This document shows, piece after piece, positions 18,248 through 27,531 of a stretch of 64,000 nucleotides of DNA. The stretch is from contig NZ_BDUB01000001.1 of assembly GCF_002218065.1 (NCBI RefSeq), forward strand, positions 73,567-137,566, given 5' to 3'. This stretch comes from Nodularia sp. NIES-3585 (GTDB taxonomy: Bacteria; Cyanobacteriota; Cyanobacteriia; Cyanobacteriales; Nostocaceae). The stretch's first letter is position 1. Each line of letters begins with the position of its first letter. The notes beneath the pieces were generated by a model. That model did no database searches. It saw nothing but the letters and a program-made list of their open reading frames with translations, and was not told the origin of the DNA. The position numbers and the translations under genes are program-made.

Positions 18248-20038
18248 ATGGGAAGATTCATCACATTTACTGCTATTTGCCGCCGCCGCAGGTTGCCCGT
18301 TTTCATCGGGTTTCTCCTGGCAATTTTCCTAGTTAGTTGCATCCAAACTAACTGGCGTTACAAAGCAGTAGCCGAATCTCAAATCATCGTTAGTAGTTCT
18401 ATTGAACCCAATACCTTTAACCCTCAGTTGATGGAACAGGGAGTAGGCATTTTAACTTACCTCTATGAAGGACTGATTCGCGAAAATGGTCAAGGAGAAA
18501 TTGAACCAGCCTTAGCTGAATCATGGGAAATTTCTGAAGACCAAAAGCGAATTATTTTTACGCTGAGAAAAAAATTGAAATGGTCGGATGGAGTAGCCCT
18601 CACCGCCGATGATGTAGTATTTACTTATCAAGATATTTATACAAATGCGGCGATTCCTTCCTATGCTAAAGACTTTTTGCAAATAGGTAAAAACCGCAGT
18701 TTTCCCACAGTTAAAAAACTGGATAACTGGCGCGTTGAATTTACACTTCCAGAACCTTTTGCCCCTTTTCTTCGCACCACAAAATTAGAAATTTTACCCG
18801 CCCACATCTTGCGCTCATCTATTACTACTAAAGACTCCGCAGGTAGACCGTTATTTCTCTCAACTTGGGGTACAGATACCCCACCTAACCAAATTATCAG
18901 TAACGGTGCTTATAAATTAGAATCATATATTCCCAGTCAACGGATCACCTTTCGCAAAAACCCCTATTACTGGCGTAAAGATGCCGAAGGTCACACTCAG
19001 CCTTATATTGAGCGTATTGTTCAGAGTACAGTCACGAATAATGATACATCTTTAATTCAATTTCGTTCTGGAGGTCTTGATTTTCTGGACGTAAATCCTC
19101 ATTATTTTTCATTATTGAAACGAGAAGAAAAACCAGGAAACTTCACAATTTACAATGGCGGTTCTCAAACGGGAACCACAGCAATGATGTTTAATTTGAA
19201 CAGGGGAAGCAGAAATGATCAGCCCTTAATTGATCCTCTGAAATCTCGCTGGTTCAACACAGTGGAATTTCGTCAAGCCGTTGCTCATAGCCTCAATCGT
19301 CGCCGTATGATCAACAATCTTTTTGGGGGAGTCGGAGCGCTGCAAAATTCACCCATCGCAGAGCAAAGTCCTTACTATCTCTCTCCAGAAGCAGGTTTAC
19401 CAGTCTACGACTATAACCCGGAAAAGGCAAAAGCGTTACTCCTGAAGGCAGGTTTTCGATACAACAATCAAGGTCAGTTACTAGATGTTGATGGTAATCG
19501 CGTCCGGTTTACACTCACCGCCAATGTCGGTAATAAGGTGTTGGAAAACATGGCTCCACTGATTCAAGAAGATTTGAAACAGATGGGAATTCAGGTAGAT
19601 TTGAACTTGATTAATGTGGGATTAGTTGTAGACAAGTTAACAAATCGTCTGGATTGGGATTGCCAGATTATGGATGGTTTTCCCATGACGATAGAACCTA
19701 ACGAAGCCGTTAATATTTGGTCTACAATCGGGAACTGGCATTTTTTTAATCGCCAACCCCAAGCCGGACAAATACCGATTACTGGCCAGCAAGTAGCAGA
19801 TTGGGAGGAAAAGATTTCTGACCTTTATATTCAAGGTGCAGCTGCATCTGAAGCCCAGCGCCAACAGATTTATGCAAAAACTCAACGGCTGAGTCAGGAA
19901 TATTTGCCCTTTACTTATCTAGTCAACTCCTTATCAATGGTATCTGTACGAAATCGCATTCAAGGAGTGAAACACTCGGCTTTACAAGGAACATTTTGGA
20001 ACATTTATGAACTGAAAACTGATACTTTGAACAATTAA
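18248..20038 (+). CDS. ABC transporter substrate-binding lipoprotein, OppA/DppA family (SBP_bac_5)
   Basis: 596 residues. The N-terminus has arginines, a hydrophobic stretch and the lipobox LVSC, so it should be a membrane-anchored lipoprotein in the periplasm. The body has the family pattern (EPNTFNP, LYEGLI, LAESWEIS, FTLRKKLKWSDG, TADDVVFTY). It would capture peptides or similar solutes for an ABC importer, but no partner permease or ATPase genes lie next to it. It may be a passenger of the inserted block or a binding protein for the cluster's peptide. It starts 24 bp after repeat copy A. Confidence 0.9.
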   Translation: MGRFITFTAICRRRRLPVFIGFLLAIFLVSCIQTNWRYKAVAESQIIVSSSIEPNTFNPQLMEQGVGILTYLYEGLIRENGQGEIEPALAESWEISEDQKRIIFTLRKKLKWSDGVALTADDVVFTYQDIYTNAAIPSYAKDFLQIGKNRSFPTVKKLDNWRVEFTLPEPFAPFLRTTKLEILPAHILRSSITTKDSAGRPLFLSTWGTDTPPNQIISNGAYKLESYIPSQRITFRKNPYYWRKDAEGHTQPYIERIVQSTVTNNDTSLIQFRSGGLDFLDVNPHYFSLLKREEKPGNFTIYNGGSQTGTTAMMFNLNRGSRNDQPLIDPLKSRWFNTVEFRQAVAHSLNRRRMINNLFGGVGALQNSPIAEQSPYYLSPEAGLPVYDYNPEKAKALLLKAGFRYNNQGQLLDVDGNRVRFTLTANVGNKVLENMAPLIQEDLKQMGIQVDLNLINVGLVVDKLTNRLDWDCQIMDGFPMTIEPNEAVNIWSTIGNWHFFNRQPQAGQIPITGQQVADWEEKISDLYIQGAAASEAQRQQIYAKTQRLSQEYLPFTYLVNSLSMVSVRNRIQGVKHSALQGTFWNIYELKTDTLNN

Positions 20039-20087
20039 AATTAATCAGCGTCAATCAGGGAACAGATACAAACCTTAATTACGAATA

Positions 20088-21062
20088 ATGAACCCAATTA
20101 AAGAACACGAACCCCAAGCAATTGTTTCCACACCGATTCCCATCGTTGATTTCCATCCATTTATGGTTGGTGATTCTGTTAATAAAGAAGTAGTTGCCAA
20201 TCAAATTGCCGCTGCTATTCAAGAAATTGGCTGTTTTTACCTGGAAAATTCTCTACCGCAAACCTTAGTAGATCAAGTATTTGCTCAAGCTCAGAGTTTT
20301 TTCGCATTACCACAGGAGGAGAAAAACAAAGCAAAACTGCTTCCAGGAACTAGCAGAGGTTACGTTGCTCGTGGTAAAGAACGGGTATTGCTAGAAGCGT
20401 TCAATTTTGGTTTAGACATTGCTAGCGATGAAGTTGGTGTAAATCACCACAGGTTTGGGGAACCAAATCAATGGCCATTGGAACAAATAGAGTTTCGCCA
20501 AGTGCTATTGGAATTTTTTAGAACTTGTCGTCATGCGTCTTTTAACATACTACAAGCGCTGGCGATCGCCTTAAAACTTCCAGAGTCCTACTTCACCGAT
20601 TACCATACTGAACGGAACTTCAACACCTCCATCAATCACTATCCACCTTTACAAGAAGCTCTGTCTCCTGGCGAAACTCGGTTTGCTGAACATACAGATT
20701 ACGGCAGCATCACCTTAATATTTCAAGATCAGACAGCTGGACTAGAAGTTTACACCAATGCAGGGGAATGGATAGCAGCGCCCTACCTCCCAGGTAAAGT
20801 TTTGGTCATTCTCGCCGATTTAATGCAGCGCTGGACAAACGATAAATTTCCCGCCACCAAACATCGAGTTCCCCTCCCCTCCAAATTCCCCAGCGATCCG
20901 AGATACTCAATTATTTATTTTGAGTCACCCGATTACGATGCCGAAATTACTTGCATTGAAAATTGTTTAGACGCAAAAGAAATTGCCAAATATCAACCGA
21001 TTCTGAGCCATGAATATATCAATCAAGTCGCTACAGGAGCTTATACATCTGAAAAACCATAG
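20088..21062 (+). CDS. 2-oxoglutarate/Fe(II) oxygenase, isopenicillin-N-synthase-like (paralogue 1)
   Basis: A 324-residue member of the DIOX_N plus 2OG-FeII family. Iron ligands are visible as EHTD (His-x-Asp) and KHRV, and the 2-oxoglutarate arginine as RYS. It shares with three other genes in this block the same order of motifs: PIVDFHPF, IQEIGCFYL, FFALPQEEK, QRWTND. Such enzymes hydroxylate, desaturate or cyclise amino acids and peptides. Candidate jobs here are ring formation in the azabicyclononane unit or desaturation of the pyrroline. Which copy does which cannot be read from sequence. Confidence 0.9.
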   Translation: MNPIKEHEPQAIVSTPIPIVDFHPFMVGDSVNKEVVANQIAAAIQEIGCFYLENSLPQTLVDQVFAQAQSFFALPQEEKNKAKLLPGTSRGYVARGKERVLLEAFNFGLDIASDEVGVNHHRFGEPNQWPLEQIEFRQVLLEFFRTCRHASFNILQALAIALKLPESYFTDYHTERNFNTSINHYPPLQEALSPGETRFAEHTDYGSITLIFQDQTAGLEVYTNAGEWIAAPYLPGKVLVILADLMQRWTNDKFPATKHRVPLPSKFPSDPRYSIIYFESPDYDAEITCIENCLDAKEIAKYQPILSHEYINQVATGAYTSEKP

Positions 21063-21166
21063 ACCTTTGTGTTTGTCATATAGCAATTCCCATTCAAGTG
21101 AGGTACAAGCAGTAATAATTAAACGCAGATGGACGCAGATAAACGCAGATAATTGTGTACTTTGTG

Positions 21167-21212
21167 GTATGCGCTTCGTGTATACGTTTTTTCATGATTT
21201 TGCGTAAGTTCT
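21167..21212 (-). repeat. Remnant of the MITE-like family
   Basis: Only the outer part remains: GCGCTTCGTG, then TTTTTTCATGATTTTGCGTAAGT, one end of the element in inverted orientation. Just before it is a GACGCAGATAAACGCAGAT low-complexity repeat (about 21120-21151). Both lie in the 215 bp gap between the first two oxygenase genes. Confidence 0.6.
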
Positions 21213-21277
21213 GAGAACTAAAGGCGATACGAAAAACTGTAATTGATAACTCGACTCAATTTTAAAGATTTCTCACC

Positions 21278-22267
21278 ATGAACTCAAGGAACGAACTTTC
21301 CCAAAAATCGAATGTTTCAACGCCGATTCCTGTCATTGACTTGCAACTATTTCTCCTGGGTGACACCGAAGCTAAAAAAGTAATTGCCGAGCAAATCGCC
21401 AGTGCTTTGCAAGAGACAGGATGCTTCTACCTAAAAAATCATGATATCCCCACAAATCTTATCGCTCAAACATTTGCCCAAGCCAAGTCTTTTTTTGCAC
21501 TTCCCCTAGAAGAGAAAAAGCAAATAGCCTTAACAGAAAAATGCCACCGAGGATACATCCCAATGGGAATGTCCAGCATACTCAGCGAACAATTTTACTT
21601 TGGTAGAGAAATTAACCCAGAAGAATTGGATGCGGTAGATCATCCGTTTCATCAACCAAACCAATGGCTGCAAAATCCCCCTGAATTTCGGGAAGTGATG
21701 CTGCAATTTTTCACAGCTTGTCACGCAAGTACCCTAAAAATTCTGGCAGCCTTAGCCATTGCTTTGAAGCTACCAGAATCCTATTTTGCCGACCTACATT
21801 CTGAGCAAAATCATGCTATGGGTTTGCATCACTATCTAGGAACATCGGAACTTTCCCAAGCCCAAAACATTCGCCTAGGAGAACATACAGATGGAAATAC
21901 AATCACATACGTATTTCAACATGAAATAGAAGGCTTAGAACTTTGTAGCAAAAATGGAGAAATAATACCAGTTCCTTTAATTCCTGATACAGTTATCGTG
22001 ATGGCAGGAGAAATTTTGCAACGATGGACAAATGATCAAGTATATGCAACAAAACACCAAGTAGCCATCCCACATACATCCCAAAGCATCCAGCCAAGAT
22101 ACTCCTTTGCATTTTTTGCATCTCCTAATAATGATGCCGAAATTGCCAGTCCCGATAATTGTTTAGGTACAAATAAAACTGCAAAATATCCACCCATTAT
22201 CACCAGAGACTTTTACCACCAAAGAAACAATCAAAATAAATCGCTTTTAATTGACTCCAAAAATTAG
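21278..22267 (+). CDS. 2-oxoglutarate/Fe(II) oxygenase, isopenicillin-N-synthase-like (paralogue 2)
   Basis: 329 residues, the same family as its upstream neighbour, with ligands EHTD and KHQV and the arginine in RYS all kept. It differs inside the core: after the His-x-Asp it reads GNTITYVFQHEIEGLEL where the other three have GS(I/L)(T/S)L(I/L)FQD, so substrate choice may differ. It lies 215 bp after paralogue 1, separated by repeat debris, and is followed by a CTCTGCGCCTCTGCG patch typical of Nostoc spacers. Confidence 0.88.
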   Translation: MNSRNELSQKSNVSTPIPVIDLQLFLLGDTEAKKVIAEQIASALQETGCFYLKNHDIPTNLIAQTFAQAKSFFALPLEEKKQIALTEKCHRGYIPMGMSSILSEQFYFGREINPEELDAVDHPFHQPNQWLQNPPEFREVMLQFFTACHASTLKILAALAIALKLPESYFADLHSEQNHAMGLHHYLGTSELSQAQNIRLGEHTDGNTITYVFQHEIEGLELCSKNGEIIPVPLIPDTVIVMAGEILQRWTNDQVYATKHQVAIPHTSQSIQPRYSFAFFASPNNDAEIASPDNCLGTNKTAKYPPIITRDFYHQRNNQNKSLLIDSKN

Positions 22268-22361
22268 CTCATTGTCAAAACACCAATACAATACCTTCTC
22301 TCTCTCTGCGCCTCTGCGCCTCTGCGTGATCAAAACATTTTATTCTTAATAAAACCCAAAA

Positions 22362-23510
22362 ATGAATGTAGATAACTTGCAAAAAACCATACCAAGACCA
22401 ATAATTATGTTTGTTTACAGCATAATTTTTATCCTAGCTGTGATTTCGACTTCTGGAATAATTAACACAGTTTTACCCCCTTCTAATACCCCTCCAGGAC
22501 TTGGTGATATCAGTGTTAAGTTTGAATATTTCGCAGAACACAAAGATGATTACGATGTAATTTTTTTGGGACCAAGTACCACATATCATGGAGTTATCCC
22601 CAAAATATTTGATGAATCAATATCAGAAAATGCTAAAAATGTCAAGTCTTTTAACTTTGGGATATCGGCAGCAAATGTAGCTGAAATGGAGTTCTATTTG
22701 CAAAAAATTTTAGATTTAAACCCAGCCCACTTAAAGTGGATATTTTTAGACTGTTTAGTTGATTTTTTTGTAGAAGAAGCCCCAACTTCGGTTAAAAATA
22801 TTTACTGGCATACTCCTTTTAAAACCATAGAAAATTTCAAATTAATCCTGGATTCAAATTTTAGTTGGTTAACTAAAATTAACGGTTTTTATACAAATAC
22901 AATCAGCTTTGTCTATCGATGGTTAGGAATTGGTTATTCTTCTTGGCAACAAAGCCCTGATATATTACCAGAAGGAATAGCTAGGGACAAATTATTACAG
23001 GAGAATGGATATTATGCCATGGACTGGCTGAAAAATAGTGAAAAATGGCAAGAAATTTTTCAATCGAACTACTTAGATAGTTATCAAGCCAGATTAAAGC
23101 AAGCAAAGTCAGAAATTGTTGAGCAAGATAATAACTCTACATATCCACCCAACTTGTATGCTATTAAACTGATTAAAAAAATGGTGGCTGAAGTTAAAGA
23201 GCAAGAGAAAATCAGCAAAAATAAAATTGAGCCTATCTTCCTGATTCCTCCAGTTTTGGATGTTGATATTGACCATTCTGCTATTATGAAAGCTTACGAA
23301 CTAGGATATATTTCGACCCTCTTCGCTTTTAATAATCCCAATACTTTCGCCAGTTTTTATGAAATTTCTCGCCGCAGTGATGGTAGGCATTTAAACAACC
23401 AAGGCGCTGAAGAATTCACCCGCGCTTTGGCTACAAAGTTTTCTCAGCATCTTAACTCATCTCAAGAGAAACTAAATGAGCAATTACCTATATCTATAAG
23501 TCAGAATTAG
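22362..23510 (+). CDS. Membrane-anchored SGNH-like protein paired with MBOAT
   Basis: 382 residues with one N-terminal membrane segment (about residues 15-38) and an outside domain. It contains LGPSTTYHG, which may be the nucleophile region, FNFGISAANV, and a C-terminal DGRHLN fitting the Asp-x-x-His of SGNH esterases and AlgJ/AlgX-like acetylation partners. It is 91 bp upstream of an MBOAT gene. This pairing is usual where an acyl group crosses the membrane and is placed on a sugar. Here the acceptor may be the glucose of the glycopeptide or an exopolysaccharide. Confidence 0.75.
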   Translation: MNVDNLQKTIPRPIIMFVYSIIFILAVISTSGIINTVLPPSNTPPGLGDISVKFEYFAEHKDDYDVIFLGPSTTYHGVIPKIFDESISENAKNVKSFNFGISAANVAEMEFYLQKILDLNPAHLKWIFLDCLVDFFVEEAPTSVKNIYWHTPFKTIENFKLILDSNFSWLTKINGFYTNTISFVYRWLGIGYSSWQQSPDILPEGIARDKLLQENGYYAMDWLKNSEKWQEIFQSNYLDSYQARLKQAKSEIVEQDNNSTYPPNLYAIKLIKKMVAEVKEQEKISKNKIEPIFLIPPVLDVDIDHSAIMKAYELGYISTLFAFNNPNTFASFYEISRRSDGRHLNNQGAEEFTRALATKFSQHLNSSQEKLNEQLPISISQN

Positions 23511-23601
23511 CTAGAAAAAAGAGCTATAAGTCAAAACTAGCGAAAAAATGATTTTTGTCCCCCGTTACCCGCTGACAGATGATTAATTCATTAGCATAAA
23601 T

Positions 23602-25101
23602 ATGGTTTTTACTGAATTTCGTTTTGTCTTTTTCTTTGTTCTAATTTTCTGCATCTACTGGGCTTTACAGAAACATAATCATCGTAAATTCTGGCTGCTA
23701 GTTTGTAGTTACATCTTCTATGGTGTTTGGGATTGGCGCTTTCTTTCCCTGCTGGTGCTTTCGACAGTGACTGACTACTTTGTTGGTTTAATGCTATCTA
23801 GACCACAAGCAGAAATTGCAGCCAGCGAGACGGTACAGAATGGATGGATTAACCAATTTTCTTGGGATGTGCTGCTGAATAAACCAATTAGTCAACAGCA
23901 ACGCCAAGGATGGTTGGCACTGAGTTTAGTGATCAATCTAGGATTATTAGGGTTTTTTAAGTACTATAATTTTTTCACTGAATCGGCATCAAACTTATTA
24001 ACTTTTTTGGGGCTACCTGTTAGTATTACAACCCTGCAAATCATTCTGCCAGCCGGGATTAGTTTTTACACATTTCAAACTCTGAGCTATTCCCTTGATG
24101 CGTATCTGGGTAAACTCAAACCTATAAGAAGTTTTGGGGATTTTGCTCTGTTTGTGAGTTTTTTCCCTCAATTGGTTGCAGGACCCATTGTCCGCGCATC
24201 TACTTTTTTGCCTCAACTACTAACCCCAAAAACTTTAAATAAGGTTGATTTCCGAGGATGTTTAACACTGTTTCTGGTGGGATATTTTAAGAAAGCTTGT
24301 ATTTCTGACAATCTCTCTCCTTTAGTAGACCAGTATTTCACGAATCCAGAAATTTATACGGTCTTGAGTTGTTGGATTGCTGTGATTGCTTTTGTTATAC
24401 AAATATACTGCGATTTTTCTGGCTATTCCGATATGGCGATCGCTTGTGCAGGTTTACTGGGATACAAGCTACCTCTCAACTTTAATTTTCCCTACTTTTC
24501 CAGTAATATCACTGAATTATGGCAACATTGGCACATTACCCTTTTCACTTGGCTACGAGACTATATTTATACGCCTTTAATGAAAATGCGACCAAAGGAG
24601 CAACGCACAGAACTTTTTAGATCGAGGAATGTTTTCATTCTGATGCTGTTCTCTGGACTTTGGCATGGTGCTGCTTGGCATTTTGTCATTTGGGGGGGAT
24701 TGAATGGCATAGCTGTAGTTGTTCACAAGCAATGGTCATCTTTGATGGCTCCCTACAAGCAATTTCTACCCCTGAGAAATATTTTAGGACTCCCACTGAC
24801 GATGTATTGGTTTTGTGCCTCGGCAATCTTCTTTCGCAGTAACGATCTCGCCGGTGTTATGCAAGTGGAGAAATCTTTTCTATTCCTGAATTCTCCTGGC
24901 TCTCAAAACCTGAATGTCCAAATTGGATGGATTTTTATCCCTTTAATCATCATGCACTGGGCAGCCTATAAGGGTTGGCTCACGGATTGGGGGCAAAAAA
25001 TTCCTCAATGGAGCTTTGCGGTTTTCTATGGGGTGTTAGTCTCAACTATACTTCGGTTTGCAGCTATAAATCCTCAACCCTTTGTCTACTTTCAATTTTA
25101 G
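23602..25101 (+). CDS. MBOAT family O-acyltransferase, AlgI-like
   Basis: 499 residues with about ten membrane segments. Typical MBOAT landmarks are AGPIVRA, the WQHWHITLFTWLRDYIYTP segment and the active-site His in SGLWHGAAWHF. It transfers acyl groups to hydroxyls, usually of sugars. Together with the SGNH protein before it and the carbamoyltransferase 4 bp after it, it makes a sugar-decoration operon. Suomilides carry acylated glucose as I recall, so this is a good candidate, though polysaccharide acetylation is equally possible. Confidence 0.9.
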   Translation: MVFTEFRFVFFFVLIFCIYWALQKHNHRKFWLLVCSYIFYGVWDWRFLSLLVLSTVTDYFVGLMLSRPQAEIAASETVQNGWINQFSWDVLLNKPISQQQRQGWLALSLVINLGLLGFFKYYNFFTESASNLLTFLGLPVSITTLQIILPAGISFYTFQTLSYSLDAYLGKLKPIRSFGDFALFVSFFPQLVAGPIVRASTFLPQLLTPKTLNKVDFRGCLTLFLVGYFKKACISDNLSPLVDQYFTNPEIYTVLSCWIAVIAFVIQIYCDFSGYSDMAIACAGLLGYKLPLNFNFPYFSSNITELWQHWHITLFTWLRDYIYTPLMKMRPKEQRTELFRSRNVFILMLFSGLWHGAAWHFVIWGGLNGIAVVVHKQWSSLMAPYKQFLPLRNILGLPLTMYWFCASAIFFRSNDLAGVMQVEKSFLFLNSPGSQNLNVQIGWIFIPLIIMHWAAYKGWLTDWGQKIPQWSFAVFYGVLVSTILRFAAINPQPFVYFQF

Positions 25102-25105
25102 AAAA

Positions 25106-26944
25106 ATGCGTATTCTGGGAATTTCAGCTTATTATCACGATAGCGCCGCCGCCTTAGTTGTGGATGGTGACATTGTTGCCGCCGCTCAAGAAGAGCGTTT
25201 TTCCCGCAAAAAACATGATGCGAGATTTCCCCAACAAGCGATCGCTTACTGTCTCAAACAGGCAGGGATTTCATTATCAGAAATAGACCAAATCGTTTTT
25301 TACGATAAGCCATTGGTCAAATTTGAGCGGCTTTTAGAAACCTATCTTGCCTACGCACCCAAGGGATTGGCTTCCTTTATTGCCGCTATGCCAGTTTGGT
25401 TAAAGGAAAAGCTCTATCTCAAAACACTGTTAAAAAAGGAACTGGCGACCCTCGGAGATTGCAAAAGAGGGCAATTACCCCAACTTTTGTTTACTGAACA
25501 TCACCAAGCTCACGCCGCTTCGGCCTTTTTCCCCAGCCCCTTTGAGCGGGCGGCGGTGCTGTGCCTGGATGGGGTAGGAGAATGGGCAACTACCTCGGTT
25601 TGGTTGGGAGAAGGGCATCAACTCACTCCCCAATGGGAAATTGATTTTCCCCACTCTTTAGGGCTGCTTTATTCTGCCTTCACCTACTACACGGGTTTCA
25701 AGGTCAACTCTGGGGAATACAAACTCATGGGTTTAGCGCCCTACGGTGAACCCAAATATGTAGACCAGATCCTCAACCATCTCTTGGATCTCAAGGAAGA
25801 TGGCAGCTTTCGGTTGAATATGGACTACTTCAACTACACCACGGGGTTGACCATGACTACCCCGAAATTTCATGCGCTGTTTGGCAGTCAGCCCCGCCAA
25901 AGCGAAGGTAAATTGACCCAACGAGAGATGGATTTAGCTCGTTCGATCCAATACGTTACCGAGGAAGTGGTGTTGCGTTTGGCCAGAACAGTTAAGAAAG
26001 AACTGGACACAGACTATCTCTGTTTAGCCGGTGGAGTTGCCCTAAATTGCGTCGCCAATGGGCGAATTTTGCGAGAAACAGATTTTCGGGATATTTGGAT
26101 TCAACCCGCAGCCGGAGACGCAGGAGGGGCAGTTGGGGCTGCATTAGCTATTTGGCATCAATATCATGACCAGCCTCGCACTGTCAGGGATGGAGATGGG
26201 ATGCGGGGGAGTTATTTAGGCCCCTGTTTTGGCGAGGTAGAGATTCGAGAATATCTCCAATCTGTGAATGCGCCCTACCAATACTTAGAAGATGACAAAC
26301 TTATGCCTGATCTGGCGGAAATTCTAGAGCAAGGAAATGTCGTCGGTTGGTTTTCTGGACGGATGGAGTTTGGCCCTAGGGCTTTGGGTGGTCGCTCGAT
26401 TATCGGTGATCCTCGCAGTTCTAAGATGCAGTCGGTGATGAACCTGAAAATTAAATACCGCGAGTCTTTCCGTCCGTTTGCTCCTTCTGTTTTAGCAGAA
26501 GAGGTTTCTAACTACTTTGAACTTGACAGTCCTAGCCCTTATATGCTGCTCGTTGCACCCATCAAAGGCGAGCTGCGGATTCCGATGACTACAGAACAAG
26601 AGGAGTTATTTGGGATTGACAAGTTAAACGTGAAGCGATCGCAAATTCCCGCCGTCACCCATGTAGATTACTCGGCTCGAATTCAAACGGTTCATCAACA
26701 AACCAATCCTCGGTACTATGACTTGCTGCGTCATTTTCAGGCAAAAACCGGCTGTGCAGTTTTGGTAAACACATCGTTTAATGTCCGGGGTGAACCGATT
26801 GTCTGTACACCAGAAGATGCTTATCGCTGTTTTATGAGAACGGAGATGGATTATTTAGTGTTGGAGAATTTTATTCTCGCCAAATCTGCTCAACCCCAAA
26901 TAGATCAAGATCAGTCTTGGAAAACCGAATTTGAATTGGATTAA
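25106..26944 (+). CDS. O-carbamoyltransferase, NodU/CmcH/TobZ/SxtI family
   Basis: A 612-residue two-domain enzyme. The N-terminal Kae1-like domain begins MRILGISAYYHDSAAA and has the metal motif HHQAHAAS. The C-terminal domain includes GRMEFGPRALGGRSI and VNTSFNVRGEP. It moves the carbamoyl of carbamoyl phosphate to a hydroxyl through carbamoyl-AMP. ATG at 25106 is used; the frame upstream to 25082 only adds residues from within the MBOAT end. The next two small genes match the sxtJ and sxtK positions in saxitoxin clusters. Banyasides carry a carbamoylated glucose, which would need such an enzyme. Confidence 0.93.
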   Translation: MRILGISAYYHDSAAALVVDGDIVAAAQEERFSRKKHDARFPQQAIAYCLKQAGISLSEIDQIVFYDKPLVKFERLLETYLAYAPKGLASFIAAMPVWLKEKLYLKTLLKKELATLGDCKRGQLPQLLFTEHHQAHAASAFFPSPFERAAVLCLDGVGEWATTSVWLGEGHQLTPQWEIDFPHSLGLLYSAFTYYTGFKVNSGEYKLMGLAPYGEPKYVDQILNHLLDLKEDGSFRLNMDYFNYTTGLTMTTPKFHALFGSQPRQSEGKLTQREMDLARSIQYVTEEVVLRLARTVKKELDTDYLCLAGGVALNCVANGRILRETDFRDIWIQPAAGDAGGAVGAALAIWHQYHDQPRTVRDGDGMRGSYLGPCFGEVEIREYLQSVNAPYQYLEDDKLMPDLAEILEQGNVVGWFSGRMEFGPRALGGRSIIGDPRSSKMQSVMNLKIKYRESFRPFAPSVLAEEVSNYFELDSPSPYMLLVAPIKGELRIPMTTEQEELFGIDKLNVKRSQIPAVTHVDYSARIQTVHQQTNPRYYDLLRHFQAKTGCAVLVNTSFNVRGEPIVCTPEDAYRCFMRTEMDYLVLENFILAKSAQPQIDQDQSWKTEFELD

Positions 26945-26949
26945 CGCTG

Positions 26950-27357
26950 ATGAACGAAATACGAGAACTAGATCGGAAAGGACTACGGGATTTTGGACTG
27001 CTTGGCGGTGCGATCGCCGCTGGTTTATTCGGTAGTATACTGCCTCTAATCCACCATGAATCTTTACCCATTTTACCGTGGCTAATTGCCGCCATCCTTT
27101 GGGTTTGGGCGCTCATTGCTCCCACAACCCTGAATGGTGTTTATCAAATTTGGATGAGAATTGGCCTGGTTTTAGGCTGGATTAATACGCGCATCATTTT
27201 GGGCATTGTTTTCTATGCTTTATTGATGCCAATGGGTCTAGTGATGCGGGGCGTATTCCGTAAAGACACAATGAGAAAAAAGTTAGATCCAAATTTAGCA
27301 ACCTATCGGATTATCAGTCAAGTACAACCTAGAGAAAAAATGGAGAACCCTTTCTAA
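26950..27357 (+). CDS. SxtJ-like small membrane protein
   Basis: 135 residues with three or four hydrophobic segments (GLLGGAIAAGLFGSIL, LPWLIAAILWVWALIAP, IILGIVFYALLMPMGLVM). Length and position right after a carbamoyltransferase match the SxtJ family, whose biochemical role is not established. It starts 5 bp after the carbamoyltransferase and its stop overlaps the next start by one base (TAATG), so the three genes are tightly coupled. Confidence 0.85.
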   Translation: MNEIRELDRKGLRDFGLLGGAIAAGLFGSILPLIHHESLPILPWLIAAILWVWALIAPTTLNGVYQIWMRIGLVLGWINTRIILGIVFYALLMPMGLVMRGVFRKDTMRKKLDPNLATYRIISQVQPREKMENPF

Positions 27358-27521
27358 TGTTTGAAACCACACAAGACTTTCTCAAAGATTTATGGGGCTT
27401 TCTCAAAGAACGCCAAAAGTTTTTTCTGCTACCCCTCATCGTCACATTATTACTTTTAGGTATCCTGATTGTCTTCGCACAGTCATCTGTGTTAGCACCG
27501 TTTATTTACACGTTATTTTAA
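27357..27521 (+). CDS. SxtK-like micro-protein (DUF5989 type)
   Basis: A 54-residue protein with an amphipathic N-terminus (MFETTQDFLKDLWGFLKER) and one membrane helix (FFLLPLIVTLLLLGILIVF). It is the third gene of the carbamoyltransferase cassette, start-stop coupled to the previous gene. Size, layout and order match the tiny SxtK-type proteins that follow SxtI and SxtJ. It probably forms a membrane platform for the carbamoyl or acyl transfer enzymes, but the function is unknown. Confidence 0.85.
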   Translation: MFETTQDFLKDLWGFLKERQKFFLLPLIVTLLLLGILIVFAQSSVLAPFIYTLF

Positions 27522-27531
27522 GGAATTTAAC

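Noticed and set aside
18096-18332. 78-codon frame overlapping the SDR end, repeat copy A and the lipoprotein start
   Set aside because: It runs through repeat DNA in a different frame from both real genes and has no family signature.
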